Shown here: positions 1 through 10,523 of the stretch, in pieces
Layout of the letters: each line of letters begins with the position of its first letter
Numbering within the stretch: the first letter of the stretch is position 1
NCBI GenBank assembly: GCA_037954665.1
Contig: JBBMOL010000013.1
Span: forward strand, 5,456,001-5,520,000
Length of the DNA: 64,000 bases
Source of the DNA: Laguncularia racemosa
Lineage: Eukaryota > Streptophyta > Magnoliopsida > Myrtales > Combretaceae
Direction of reading: 5' to 3'
Made by a program: the position numbers and the translations under genes
Notes under the pieces: model-generated
The model's input: only the letters and a program-made list of their open reading frames with translations
Told to the model about the DNA's origin: nothing
Database searches by the model: none

Positions 1-615
1 TTCATCTTAATGGCCTTCGGGACTATATTGTTTCCAAACGGGATTTTTCATATCCACTTTAGGGTCGTAGAAATAGTGGCCCAATTTTTTGAGGGAAAGT
101 CTTACATCCTCGCACTTCTCGCTTAGCAAATCAGATCGCTTAACCACTTAAAGAAAAAAAGACGTGGGGATTTGAAAACTAACATGGCATTGATTAAGGT
201 ATGATTCATTAGCCATATGCGATGCTACAGACTTGACTTCATTCAAGGGGCCTTTGCACAACAAATCGATCTGATTGATTCCTTTACTTCCATAATCACA
301 TTGCTAGAGGATATTCTTACTTGTTGCTGGATTGATGTCTTACAAGACTTTTGTGCTGAAGACATATTATGGGTAGCTAGATGGAATTCTTGTACTAGGA
401 TGGTATGTGCTTGTAAAAATTATGAGGCAGTTCCCTTGATTGGATTTAACTGATGCATTAGTTACTACCCAACTGCTCTAATACGTCAACTGGGACTTAT
501 TCAGGATATAGTCCATAAACCCTCACTCGAACCCATCACACTTAATTTCCACGATTCTCATCTGATAATAACTGACAAGATAGCTAAACTATTGGAAATT
601 AAAACCGTATAGGAG
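1..615 (+). pseudogene. ORF1 remnant of the gypsy element (DUF7745-like)
   Basis: Frame 1 reads with a few stops through this stretch. It gives a segment like LMAFGTILFP near the window start, ILWVARWNSC and VPLIGF near 360-450, and YYPTALIRQLGL at about 463-500. This pattern matches my recollection of the plant DUF7745 domain that precedes gag in many plant gypsy polyproteins (an ILW...W...C..Y..VPL.G..G..SY.P.L.LRQLG consensus). The function of that domain is not established. The N-terminal part lies outside the window. The TGA at 451 probably replaces a TGG tryptophan codon. The open stretch 217-453 is only a fragment of this longer frame. A database profile search would settle the assignment. 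Confidence 0.55.
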
Positions 616-658
616 ACTTGAATAATAAGCCCTACTATTGACATAGGGAATTTGAGGG

Positions 659-1015
659 GTGATAGGTAAATATCGAGCAATCAAAGAGTACATTTTTCAC
701 CAACTCAAAAGGATAGGTGAAAAACAATATAGTGCCCCAGTTGTACTCCAACTTGCACCAGCAAATCCTACTCCCGAAATGAAGACATATATGGAAGAAG
801 TGCAAGCACAAATGCAAGTCCATATGCAAAACATGAAAAGAAAGGGGGATATTTGGAAGAATAGATGTCAAGAATCCAACCAATGAGTTGAAGCTCTAGA
901 AGCCCAGCTAAAAAAGGCTAAGCAAAAGATCAAGGAACTAGAAACTCTTGCAAAAGAGAAAACAAAAAACGGATCATGTCATCACAAGAAGAGAAGCGGA
1001 AGAGGAAGATTTAGA
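659..1015 (+). pseudogene. Coiled-coil tail of ORF1
   Basis: This stretch continues the region upstream of gag. It is open from 659 to 886, has one TGA, and then reads on through VEALEAQLKKAKQKIKELE to about 1,015. The second part is rich in Glu, Lys, Ala and Leu in heptad-like spacing, as expected for a coiled coil, and ends in a basic stretch (KKRSGRGRFRF). It most likely forms the C-terminal oligomerisation segment of the ORF1 protein. No catalytic motif is visible. Confidence 0.4.
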
Positions 1016-1239
1016 TTTTGGATTTTTTTTTTCTTTTTTGTAATTCCTTTTCAATTCATGTAATCAAACTCTAAAGTTGCAATATTAATAAAATTTCTAT
1101 TTTGCTACATTATGGATTATTCACTAACCCCATATTTGCATCTGCTTGACACATGCATTTTTTTTTAAATTATTTTTTTTTTCAAACAAGTGACCCAGTG
1201 TTGATTACGTTTAGGTTTCAAGATTGCACCTAAACAATC

Positions 1240-2640
1240 GAACCCCACAAGAAGTCCATACTACACTCGTTCCAGAGCCACAATGTCAAGTAACAATGAT
1301 GACAATACCAATGACAGTACTGCTAATCAAAGAATGGTTTCATTGGAGCAAGCTATGCAAAATCTCAATGATCAAGTGAAGTTTTTGGTGGAAATTTTGA
1401 CTCTTCTTCGATTAACTTAACCGGTTTAAGAAGGTTATTCAGGGGGTCAAAAGGGAAAAGCAGTTGAGATTTTACCTCCTAAAAATGAGGAAATTAACTC
1501 CAAGTTCAATCCAACATTTGTGGAGTCAAAACCAGAGGCACAAACCTCATATAGTCCTACAGATCTACAAAGCCAATTTGAGGAAAGATAGAAAGAAACA
1601 GAAAGAAAGCTTTTCCAACAATTAGCTTATAAGATGAAGGCCTTAGAAGGACTAGATATGTATGAGCAAATTGGGATCACTAACTTAACAAATTTCGGTA
1701 CCATTGCTTATCTTGAAAAATTTAAGGTACCAAAGTTTGAAAAAATATGATGGCATTGGATGTCTAAAATGCACACTAAATTGTATGTTCGGATGATGGG
1801 CAAATACGTACAGTATGACCAATTAATGGTGCAGACTTTCCAAGACAGTCTTACAGGACCTACTCTAGCTTAGTATGCACAATTGGACCTCAATCATATC
1901 AATAATTGAGAAAAGTCAGCTCGAGCTCTCTATGAGCTATATAAATTCAACATTAAAGTTACTCCTTCAATATGGGACTTAGGGAGTATCCACAAGAAGC
2001 ACAATGAGTCCTTCAAAGAATACGATTAGTGTTGGAGGGCTCAAGCTGCAAGGGTCATTACCCCATTTCTAAGAAAGAGCTTACATCCATATTTATCAAT
2101 ACATTGGAGAAACCCTATTTCACCCACATAATTTGGCAAACATCTTTAAGCTTTGTAGAAGTGGTAGTTACAGGATGCAGGGTTGAAAATGCCATCACTT
2201 CTGGAAAATTGCCTGCCAATGAAACTCCCAGAAAAACATTAGCTAAGCCATTAAATAATATCAAAGGAAGAGAAGCCACAACCAGCATGGTTAATTCCAG
2301 TAGAAACAACAAGCCAACTCCTCACCTTTCCTTCCAAACACCAAACCCAACCATAAACACTTCGATCCAAACATAACCAAACAACCAACCCCAAATCACC
2401 AAACCTCCTAGATAACTCACCAGAATCCAAATCCCTCTCAGCCAAGTCTTCGCTAGTCTCAAGGCTGATAATCTAATTAGTTTTGAAATTCCTAATGAGA
2501 AATACAGGCCAAGAACCTATGACCCCAATCTCAAATGTGAATACCATATGGGGCAAGTAAGACATTCTACAGACAGATGTTGGAGACTTAAGAATAAAAT
2601 CCAGGATTTAATTGATGCAGTGGTGATATAACTAGACTTC
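1240..2640 (+). pseudogene. Gag remnant of the gypsy element
   Basis: Gag forms the particle core and packages element RNA. A likely start is the ATG at 1,283 (MSSNNDDNTND), followed by a heptad-rich stretch, LEQAMQNLNDQVKFLVE. From about 1,650 the frame gives KFKVPKFEK, HTKLYVRMMGKY, FQDSLTGPTLA and HNESFKEYD, the conserved order of the plant retrotransposon gag domain (Retrotrans_gag). At about 2,535-2,610 a CEYHMGQVRHSTDRCWRL motif stands where the zinc knuckle lies in this family. Stops at about 1,589, 1,874, 1,908 and 2,027 fit loss of CAG or TGG codons. The open reading frame 2,029-2,376 is the C-terminal part of this frame. Confidence 0.75.
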
Positions 2641-3114
2641 ATTGAGTCACCCACTCCCAATGTCAATAATAATCCACTTCCCAATCATGGTCCTGCCGTT
2701 AACATGATCACTTCAGAAGCACTTGAACCTGAAATTGATTTGGACAAGTTACCAATAGAGTAGGTAGCATGGAACTTGCTACAAGTCGACTTCTTACTAT
2801 CAGTCAACCTAAGAAATAGAGCATAAGCTAAATCAACTATCTATCAATTATTGTTGGAAAGCAAAATCCAACCATCCTACATTCAAGAAATGTTAACTCC
2901 CAAGCCTTATAAGCTAACAACTTAGAAAGAGTTGGGAAAAAGATGGCATGTAGGTGATCCTACAATTGGTTTATTAGGACAATATTCAAGGAAATTCAAT
3001 TATTTTGTTAACTATTCCATCCAACTGCCAATTCATGAAGAACCTACCTCAAGTGGTTAGGGTTTTGATTTTGAAGAAGAAGATAATCCCCAGATTGAGA
3101 AGGATAATGATCAA

Positions 3115-3366
3115 ATGGTTAACATGATAGGATCCAACTTCAAACTAGTGATCTTAAAATGTTACAAAGAACTTGAACAAGAGAAAAAAGTCCCAAAAGC
3201 TAAGAAATATACTTTCCATGTTCCCTTGGCACTTGAAAACTATAAAGCTGCGCCATTTAATTATGCAACTGTAAATCAAGAGAAACCCTCAAGTTCTATT
3301 ATTGGAGGAATCACTCGGTTAAGAAGGCTTTATAGCCCTGAACAAGAGGTCATGAAAAAAACCTGA
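3115..3366 (+). pseudogene. Gag-protease linker remnant of the gypsy element
   Basis: An 83-residue open stretch between gag and protease contains APFNYATVNQ and IIGGITRLRRLYSPE. In intact plant gypsy polyproteins the same place holds a P.NY....I.GITR.GR.Y.P pattern, so this looks like the conserved linker before the protease and not a separate gene. The frame continues with stops to the protease at 3,640. No enzyme motif is present. Confidence 0.5.
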
Positions 3367-3639
3367 AATTGGTGAATCAAGTGAGAAAAAGCTAATAGTA
3401 GAAGAAGAAAAAGGGCTGTCAAATTTTTCAAAGATGATCGGGTCTAGTGAGTATAAAATCATGGACCAATTATCAAAAACTCTAGCTTAAATCTCTTATG
3501 GGTCTTCTACTCTCTTTCGAGCCTCACAAAGAAGCCTTATTTTAGAACTTTGAGGAAGATTAAAGTGCCACAAGGAATATCTACTAAAAAATTAGGACAC
3601 ATTAATTCCATTTTTGCTATTGATTAAATATCCTTCTCA

Positions 3640-3951
3640 ATGGAAGAATTAGGAGAAGAAGGTAATCAACACACTAAACCACTATTCATAGTGGCGAAAT
3701 GCAATAACATGATTGTTTCTAGAGTCCCCATCGATAATGGGTCTTCCCTTAACGTATGCCCTCTAATTACTCTTAACCTGCTAGGCGTTGATACATCTAA
3801 TATCAAACCAGGTTCTACTACAGTAAGGGCTTTTGATGGGTCAAGGAGGGAAATTGACTTGATGGTAGAAATTGGCCCACAGTTATTTGAAATCCCTTTC
3901 CAAATCTTAGACATTCCAAGGTCTTTCAACTTACTTTTTGGGAGGCCTTAG
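3640..3951 (+). pseudogene. Retroviral-type aspartic protease remnant
   Basis: The protease cleaves the gag-pol polyprotein. This 103-residue open stretch carries the active-site motif as IDNGSSLNV (residues 30-38), then VRAFDGS and ends in LLFGRP, the closing motif of plant gypsy proteases. The catalytic Asp is still present. Beyond the TAG at about 3,949 the frame reads on (IHAT, SLHRKVKF), so the domain originally continued. It sits between gag and RT as expected for Ty3/gypsy. It is part of a dead polyprotein, not a gene of its own. Confidence 0.75.
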
Positions 3952-4731
3952 ATCCATGCAACATAGGCCATTCCTTCTAGCCTCCATCGGAAGGTCAAAT
4001 TCATTTCTAATGGTCAAATTGTTAATGTCTTAGGCGAACAAGATTACACTATTTATAAAGAAACGGCTATACCCTACATAGGAGAAGAAGGCCTAGATGA
4101 CTTAGGACTCTAGATATTTGATGAGGTGTGTATGATTACTAGTTCTAAGAAGTAAGGACATAGAAAGGTGCAATTTAAAGAAGGCTAAACGGGGGCATTT
4201 GGTCTTGGATATGTCTCAACTCCAGAAGAAAGATTTCAAATGAAGTTCAGGCAAGGAAAAAAGGGAGATATACTATAAAGTACCCCAATGAATTTTCCAC
4301 CAATCCAAACTACAATCACACATTCGGCCAGTGTTGAGACACTAGTATCTGCAAAAGAAGACAACTTTGATGATCTCATAGTCAAGCATCAACAAGAATC
4401 AATGAGCATATCTCGTAGCTCTTAATCACTCTAAAATTGGTTCTCTTATCCTCTAAATAGCAATAGGCCTAATTTAGAATCCAGTGATGAAAATCAATGA
4501 TATCTTGCACACATAAAAGGTAAAAATATTAATATCACCTCTGACCCTACTGAGTTAGTCATTGGGGATGACATTGATGACCATAAAGTAGTTTAAGAGA
4601 ACTGGCAAAGATATGAACAATGTAGGATTTCCATTGATGAGTTAATTGAAACAATCAACCTAGGAAATGAGGATAATCCTACGAATCTCAAGATTGGGGG
4701 AAATCTTAATGATGAGCAAAAAGGAAGGTTA

Positions 4732-5946
4732 ATGGAGCTATTATCTGAATACCTTGATGTATTCGCATGGTCTTATGAAGATATGCCAGGACTTGACCCA
4801 TCAATTATGGTTCATAAGTTGCCTACACAAGAAAACATCAAACCCAAAAAACAAAAATTAAGGCAATTTCGACCTGATATTTTATTGAAAATCAAGGAAG
4901 AAATCAAGAAATTATTAGAGGTTGGGTTTATTGAGGTATCTGATTATTCTGAATGGGTAGCTAACATAGTCTTAGGAATAAAGAAAGATGGGAAAGTTCG
5001 TGCATGTGTAGATTTCCAAGACTTGAATCAAGCAACACCAAAAGATAACATTATTTTATCCCATATAAATGTCTTAGTAGATAATACAGTTGGAAACCAT
5101 CTTTTCTTATTCATGAATGGTTTCTCAAGATATAACAAGATCAAGATGTCAAAAGAAAATAAGACCAAGACAACCTTCATCACAGCTTGGGGTACCTTTT
5201 GTTATAAGGTTATGCCCTTTAGTCTTAAAAATGCTAGGGCAACTTATCAAAGAGCGATGGTTACATTATTTCATGATATGATGCACCAAGAAATTGAGGT
5301 GTATGTTGACAACCTGATTGCTAAATCCAAAGAAGAGAAAGACCATGTAGACACATTTAAGAAGTTGTTTGAATAGTTAAAGAAGTACCAACTGAAACTA
5401 AACCTAGAAAAATGAACTTTTGGAGTTACCTCTGAGAAATTACTAGGTTTCATGGTCAGTCAAAAGAGCATTGAGGTGAACCCAGATAAAGTCAAAGCAA
5501 TACTAGAAATGCTACCTCCACTTACACTCAAAGCAATCAAAGGACTACTTGGGCATTTGAATTACATTGCTCGGTTCATCTCATAGCTCACAAATAAATG
5601 TCGCCCTTTGTTCAAGCTATTAAAGAAAAATGCCGTCATATAATGGAATGAAGAATGTGAAGAAGCTTTCATGGAAATCAAACAATATCTCATGAATTCT
5701 CTTGTATTGGTAACCCCTATACTTGGCAAGCCCTTATTCTTGTACTTGACAATATTACTTGAATCCATGGGGTGTATCCTTAGCCATAAGGATGAAAGGG
5801 GAAGGGAACGAGCCATTTACTACTTGAGCAAGAAATTTACTAAAGGGGAACACAAATACTCTAAAGTAGAAAGGACGCGTTGTACATTAGTTTGGGTTAT
5901 GCATCAACTAGACAATACACACTTTACTATTCAGTTGAGTTATTAA
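4732..5946 (+). pseudogene. Reverse transcriptase of the gypsy element, catalytically dead
   Basis: The 214-residue stretch 4,732-5,376 holds the N-terminal half of an RVT_1 domain. It includes the FAWSYEDMPGLDP entry motif, WVANIVLGIKKDGKVRACVDFQDLN, the palm motif read as FMNGFSRY (about 5,113-5,136), and the active-site box read as YVDN (5,302-5,313). In the family these are FMDGFSGY and YVDD, so two of three catalytic aspartates have become Asn, each explained by one G-to-A change. After a stop at 5,374 the frame continues through the thumb and connection region (KSIEVNPDKVKAI, LLGHLNYIARFI) and then 5,671-5,946, which resembles the RNase H part that follows RT in gypsy elements (YYLSKKFTKGEHKYS.VE). 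Confidence 0.85.
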
Positions 5947-6129
5947 CAAGACATGATCTCCTGAAGTATTTGGCAAACAAACCAGCTATAATTAGTAGGA
6001 TTTCTAAATGGTAAATGTTATTAGCTGAATTCGATATCACTTACATGAATTAGAGTTCAGTTAAAGGACAAGCTATAACTGATCAATTGGCTAAGCATCT
6101 ACTTGAAGGAACTTCCCAAGAACCACAAA

Positions 6130-6605
6130 CACAGTTTCCAAATAAAGATATATTGGTGATTAAAAATGATCCTAATGCTGAAAAAGAAAAAAATTCTCAA
6201 ATGGAAATTGTACTTTGATGTAGTAACCAATGTATTTGGCTGTGGAATAGGAGCAATGCTGATTTCACTGAAGATAACCAATTCCCTATAGCAACGAGGC
6301 TCATGTTTCCATATACTAACAATATTGCAGAATATGAAGCATGCATTTTCGGTCTCAATATGGCTTTGACATGGGAATTCATGAATTAGAATTATATGGA
6401 AACTCCTCACTCATCATTTGTCAAACCCGAGGAGAGTATAAGACGAAAGATCCAAAATTGGTACCTTATCACCAGCACTTGTCACAATTAATAGGGAAGT
6501 TTGGAGAGATCACATTCACATATGTACCAAGGGTGTCAAATTAGTTTGCTGATGCCCTAGCTACATTGGCATCTTTGAGTCAAATAACAAAAGGGATAGA
6601 AATTT
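6130..6605 (+). pseudogene. RNase H remnant of the gypsy element
   Basis: This segment reads KWKLYFDV then, after stops and small shifts, LELYGNSSLIICQTRGEYKTKDPKLVPYHQHL (about 6,387-6,480) and ITFTYVPRVSN*FADALATLAS (to about 6,580). The order fits a second, plant-specific RNase H domain between RT and integrase that is known from the Tat lineage. In the family GNS is usually GDS, so another Asp-to-Asn change is likely. The TAG before FADAL replaces a CAG Gln codon. The domain normally degrades the RNA strand of the RNA-DNA hybrid; here it is broken. Confidence 0.65.
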
Positions 6606-6611
6606 AACCTA

Positions 6612-7925
6612 TTGATCGAGATTGAAGGTAAACTTGCTTTTTGTTTAGCTATTGAAGGAATGCAAGATGATAAGTCGTGGTATTATGACATTAAGATCCT
6701 AATTCAAGAAGGAAGATATCTGAAAAAAGTTGACAAAAAAGACAAGAAAATGCTCAAAAGATTGGCAAGTCATTTTTTGTTAAGTGGATCCACATTGTAT
6801 AAGCGATCATTTGACACCACATTATTAAGATGTGTGGATGATAAAGAAGCAGACACCCTTATGAAAGAAGTACATGAAGGAATATGTGGTCCTCACATGA
6901 ATGGCTACATGCTGGCTAAGAAGATTATGGGATTGGGTTATTACTGGTTAACTATGGAATCCTGCTGCATTAAATATGTAAAATGTTGTCATCCATGTCA
7001 AATCTATGCCAACAAAATAAATGTCCCTCCTCAAGAACTTCATACACTCTCTTCACCATAGCCATTCTCTATGTGGGGTTTAGATGTAATTGGGCCAATT
7101 AATCTAAAAGCATCCAATGGTCATCGATTTATATTGGTGGCAATTGATTATTTTACCAAATGGGTTAAAGCTTCCTCATATACTAATGTTACCAAAAGGT
7201 TAGTGGTCAAATTCATCAAAAGAAATATTATTGCTCAATATGGATCTCCTGAGTCAATTATTACAGATAATGGCACGAACCTCAACAACAAGCTCATGAT
7301 GGAATTGTGTTAACATTTTGGAATCAATCATAAGAATTCCACTCCATATTGATCACAAATGAATGGAGCTGTAGAAGCGGCTAATAAAAATATCAAACGG
7401 ATTATTGAGAAGATGACTGTTACTTATAAAGACTGGCATGAGATGTTACCATTTACACTCATGGCCTATCGGACCTCTATTAGAACATCAACAGGAGCTA
7501 CCTCTTACTCTTTGGTATATGGTACTGAAGTTGTGTTGCCAGTTGAAGTCGAAATTCCATTGCTAAGGGTATTGTTAGAAACTCAACTAGATGAAGTTGA
7601 TTGGATAAAAAAGCAGGTTGGCCAATTGAGTCTAATTGATGAAAAGAGGTTAGCAGCATTATGCCATGGCCAATGTTACTAACAAAGAATGGCTAGAGCC
7701 TTTAATAAAAAAGTACAACCTCGAATTTTCCAAAAAGGTGATTTAGTTTTAAGGAAGATCATCCCAAATGTACAAGATTCTAGAGGGAAGTTTACTCCTA
7801 ATTATGAGGGGTCATATTCTGTAAAGAGAGTTTTGTTTGGAGGGGCATTAATTTTGTCACATATGAACGGTCTAAATTTGAAAGACCCTGTAAATTCAAA
7901 TGCAGTTAAAATGCACTATCCTTGA
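6612..7925 (+). pseudogene. Integrase of the gypsy element
   Basis: Integrase inserts element cDNA into the genome. The stretch starts with the H2C2 zinc-binding region (EVHEGICGPHMNGYMLAKK ... CIKYVKCCHPCQIYA, about 6,860-7,010). The rve core follows with the first Asp in WGLDVIGP (about 7,075), the second in ITDNGTNL (about 7,258) and the Glu in NGAVEAANKN (about 7,362), so the DDE triad is retained. A C-terminal GDLVLRKI / GKFTPNYEGSYSVKRV part runs to 7,925. Four in-frame stops interrupt it: TAG at about 7,060, TAA at about 7,311, TGA at about 7,351 (from CGA) and TAA at about 7,681. Confidence 0.85.
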
Positions 7926-8458
7926 TGAATCAATGGAATCTTACTTGAGTTTATTGAAAACATCATTGATCTCTTTGTGGTTTAATTTTTACCATCTACA
8001 TGTAAAGTGGATATCCTCATTAGTTATTAGATTGATCATCTCTCTCCTCATAAATAAGTTTTTTTTGTTTTTTTTACTCCTATTTTGCCTCATATACTCA
8101 AACATGAGGGAAGCTGTGAGAAATAAAACAAATATGAATAATGAAAGCTCTTCAAATATTCCATCATGGTTTCATCTTTTTTGAAAAGGAGTTTTTTTTG
8201 CTATTTCAAGTTGGAGTCCCAAATAATGGGAGCAGAGATAATTTGACCAAAATGGATTGGAAGAGTTGAAAATTCTAAGAGTGGAAGTGAATATCACACA
8301 AGCACGTTTCATCCAATGGTAGGAGGAATTGATTCAAGAAAGTGACAAGCAGATGAGTGTGTTAAACTTCAAGAAAAAGGGTTCATTGTTTAGATAATAT
8401 CTACAAAACCAGGTAAAATTCTTCACTATGTCATGCATATGTAGTTAAATTTTAAATT
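7926..8458 (+). other. Non-coding 3' region of the gypsy element
   Basis: This stretch follows integrase and precedes the tandem repeat. It carries no motif I recognise. A 94-codon open frame at 7,900-8,184 is hydrophobic because of T-rich sequence and is probably spurious. Confidence 0.4.
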
Positions 8459-8810
8459 CCTATAAAATTAGTCAGCTCACAGAGACACTTTCTCAAAAAT
8501 CATTTTTAGGATTGCTAGTTTGTAACAGACACTTTCCTATAAAATTAGTTAGTCCACAATGGTACTTTCTCAAAAATCATTTTTAGGATTGGTAGTCTGT
8601 AATAGACACTTTCTTATAAAATTAGTTAGCCCACATGGGCACTTTCTTAAAAATTATTTTTAAGATTGCTAGTCTGTAATGGACACTTTCCTATAAATTA
8701 GTTAGCCCACAAGGTCACTGTCCTAAAATTCCTTTCTTTTTAAGGTTACTAGTCTATAAGGACCATTCCTAATACAAGATAGTTAATCCATAAAACACCA
8801 TCCTAGACAT
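8459..8810 (+). repeat. 77-bp tandem repeat, about 4.5 copies
   Basis: Units start with CCTATAAAATTAGT(C/T)AG or a close variant at 8,459, 8,536, 8,613, 8,690 and 8,768, giving a period of 77 bp (the last step is 78). Each unit also holds ACACTTTC, CTCAAAAATCATTTTTAGGATTG and CTAGTCTGTAA in the same order. The last unit is the most diverged. The array sits between integrase and the probable 3' LTR, where Tat/Ogre-type elements often carry tandem repeats. Confidence 0.85.
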
Positions 8811-8819
8811 CTCTTGCCA

Positions 8820-10523
8820 GCTCATTGGGATATTTTTATAGCTCTTCAGAGTACACTAATAGGCAAAAATGGTGTATCTCTTTAGTCTTTGTAGTAAAGT
8901 TTTTCTCAAATTTTACCACAAAAAGAAGCAACTATAGACACACCATTTTTATTATTATTGTTGTTTTTTATTTATTTAGTTTTATTATTTTTATCTTTTT
9001 TTATTTTTTATTATTATTTTATATCATCATTGTTATTATTATATATTTTTTATTATTATTTGCTATCTTTTGTTATTATTTTTATTTTATTTTATTTTAG
9101 AATAAATGCAATTTGATTGCATTATATGATCGAGGTACAAGCCAACGGCCTAACGGAAAACATACGCTCACATACTCCCCCGATCCTAGGATTGAATCCT
9201 CGCTCGCATAGAAGCACGAGAATTTTTTTTCTCTTGGCGAAAAACGTAGGTTGAACCCGCGTTTTCGTCGTCCCTTACCTTGGAACTGTCTGCCATTGAA
9301 GACCATAGGAAGCTCAATTTTTTTTTTCTTTCTTTCTTTTAACGTTTCAAAGATTATGGAAGGCCGAACAACACAATTTAAGAAGCAATTAACTTCTGGA
9401 ATCAAATTAAAGCACAATAAATCAAGGAAATTAAGAAAAAAAATGTTTTCACAATAATTTTCCAACCTTCAACCTTTCTTCTTCCCCCAAGCGTTTAACC
9501 CACATTTCGCTTATAAATTGAGTCCCAAATCTACTAGGCAAAAAGGTGAAAGAATTTTTCACAAAAAAAAAAAAGAAGAAAAATTTTTCCGACGACGTTC
9601 TCTCTCTCTCTCTATTTTTTTTTCTCCGATCACTCTTCTATCGGCTAGTCGCATTCTCACTTTGGGAAGCTTCAACCAACGCTGCCTCGCCACTATCCTT
9701 AGTTTTTCACTGCCATCCCTCATTGTCACCAGAAAAGCTTCACGTTCAGGTACATAAAGGCTTTTTTTTTTTTAGAAATAATGAAAAGAATTTTTTTCTT
9801 TAGTTATTATATGTATAAAAAAATTTAAGAAAATTTTTATTTATTATTATTATTTAAATTTTCTTTTATATATATTTTTATATTTTCTTAAATGATTTAT
9901 TTATTTATTTTATATTTTAAGACAAAAAAATTTATGTACAATAATACATTTTAAATTTTTATTTTTCTAAAAAAAAGTTATTATAAAAATTATTTTTAGT
10001 TATTTTATCTTTTTTTTTTAATTTCTAGCATGTATATATTAGATATAATTTAAAAAAAAAAGATTATAGGTTTTAAAACTTTTCTTTTAAAATAAAAAAA
10101 ATGTGAACTACGATAAGTCTGATCTCGAGCATCGGGTACGAAGGCACCCTAGGGGCAACCTCATAAAAAAAATTCTCCTTTTATTTCTCTTCTTTATTAT
10201 TTATTTATTTATTTATTTTTCTTCTTTCTTTCATTTCTTTCTTTTTTAAAAAAAAATGGATGGTTAAAAAGTGGTAACGTCAAGTTATAATAAGATAACC
10301 CTTAAGCTCGAAAAATTTTGGTATATTTTTTTTTCTTACGCAGATTAGTAGTCAAATTAAAACTAATCCGATCAATTGGTCTTAATTTAATATTTTTCCC
10401 GATCTCGATCAGGTGGTGACTCTTTTTAAAAAAAAATAATTTCTTTTTCTAATCTTAGTCGAGAATTTATATTAAATGAGCTAGGATTTAATATAAATCG
10501 AATTAGAAAAATTAGACTCGACA
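8820..10523 (+). mobile_element. Probable 3' LTR of the gypsy element, boundaries uncertain
   Basis: The region downstream of the tandem repeat looks like an LTR. It has a TATA-like CTTATAAATTGA at about 9,510, a CT-rich stretch about 90 bp later (9,598-9,625), and then a long AT-rich part. Two candidate right ends exist: CGATCA at about 10,411, followed by TGGTGACTC, which resembles a primer binding site, and GACTCGACA at 10,523, a CA end followed by unrelated sequence. I prefer 10,523 because a 3' LTR should not be followed by a PBS. The left edge was not found and could lie anywhere between about 8,810 and 9,150. There is no second copy in the window to compare. Confidence 0.35.

Larger units (their letters stand above)
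1..10523 (+). mobile_element. Decayed Ty3/gypsy retrotransposon, Tat/Ogre-like, 5' end outside window
   Basis: Remnants of an LTR retrotransposon appear in order on the plus strand: ORF1, gag with a zinc knuckle, aspartic protease, reverse transcriptase, RNase H, integrase, a tandem-repeat block and a probable 3' LTR. The protease-RT-RNase H-integrase order is that of Ty3/gypsy. An extra ORF upstream of gag and a long non-coding 3' region with tandem repeats are features of the Tat/Ogre lineage, so that placement is an inference. The coding part is broken by many in-frame TAG, TAA and TGA codons, mostly explained by C-to-T or G-to-A changes. Two RT catalytic residues are lost, so the copy cannot be active. 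The 5' LTR and primer binding site lie left of the window, so age cannot be estimated from LTR divergence. The right boundary is approximate. Confidence 0.8.

Noticed and set aside
8459..8810. CRISPR-like array
   Set aside because: The 77-bp units are contiguous with no unique spacers, and the genome is a plant. They are ordinary tandem repeats.
8825..9100. 91-codon hydrophobic frame
   Set aside because: It comes from T-rich simple sequence; the apparent membrane segments are a composition effect.
10411..10421. TGGTGACTC as a primer binding site of a second gypsy copy
   Set aside because: The match is only nine bases, no internal element sequence follows, and a 3' LTR should not be followed by a PBS. 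A later CA end at 10,523 fits better.
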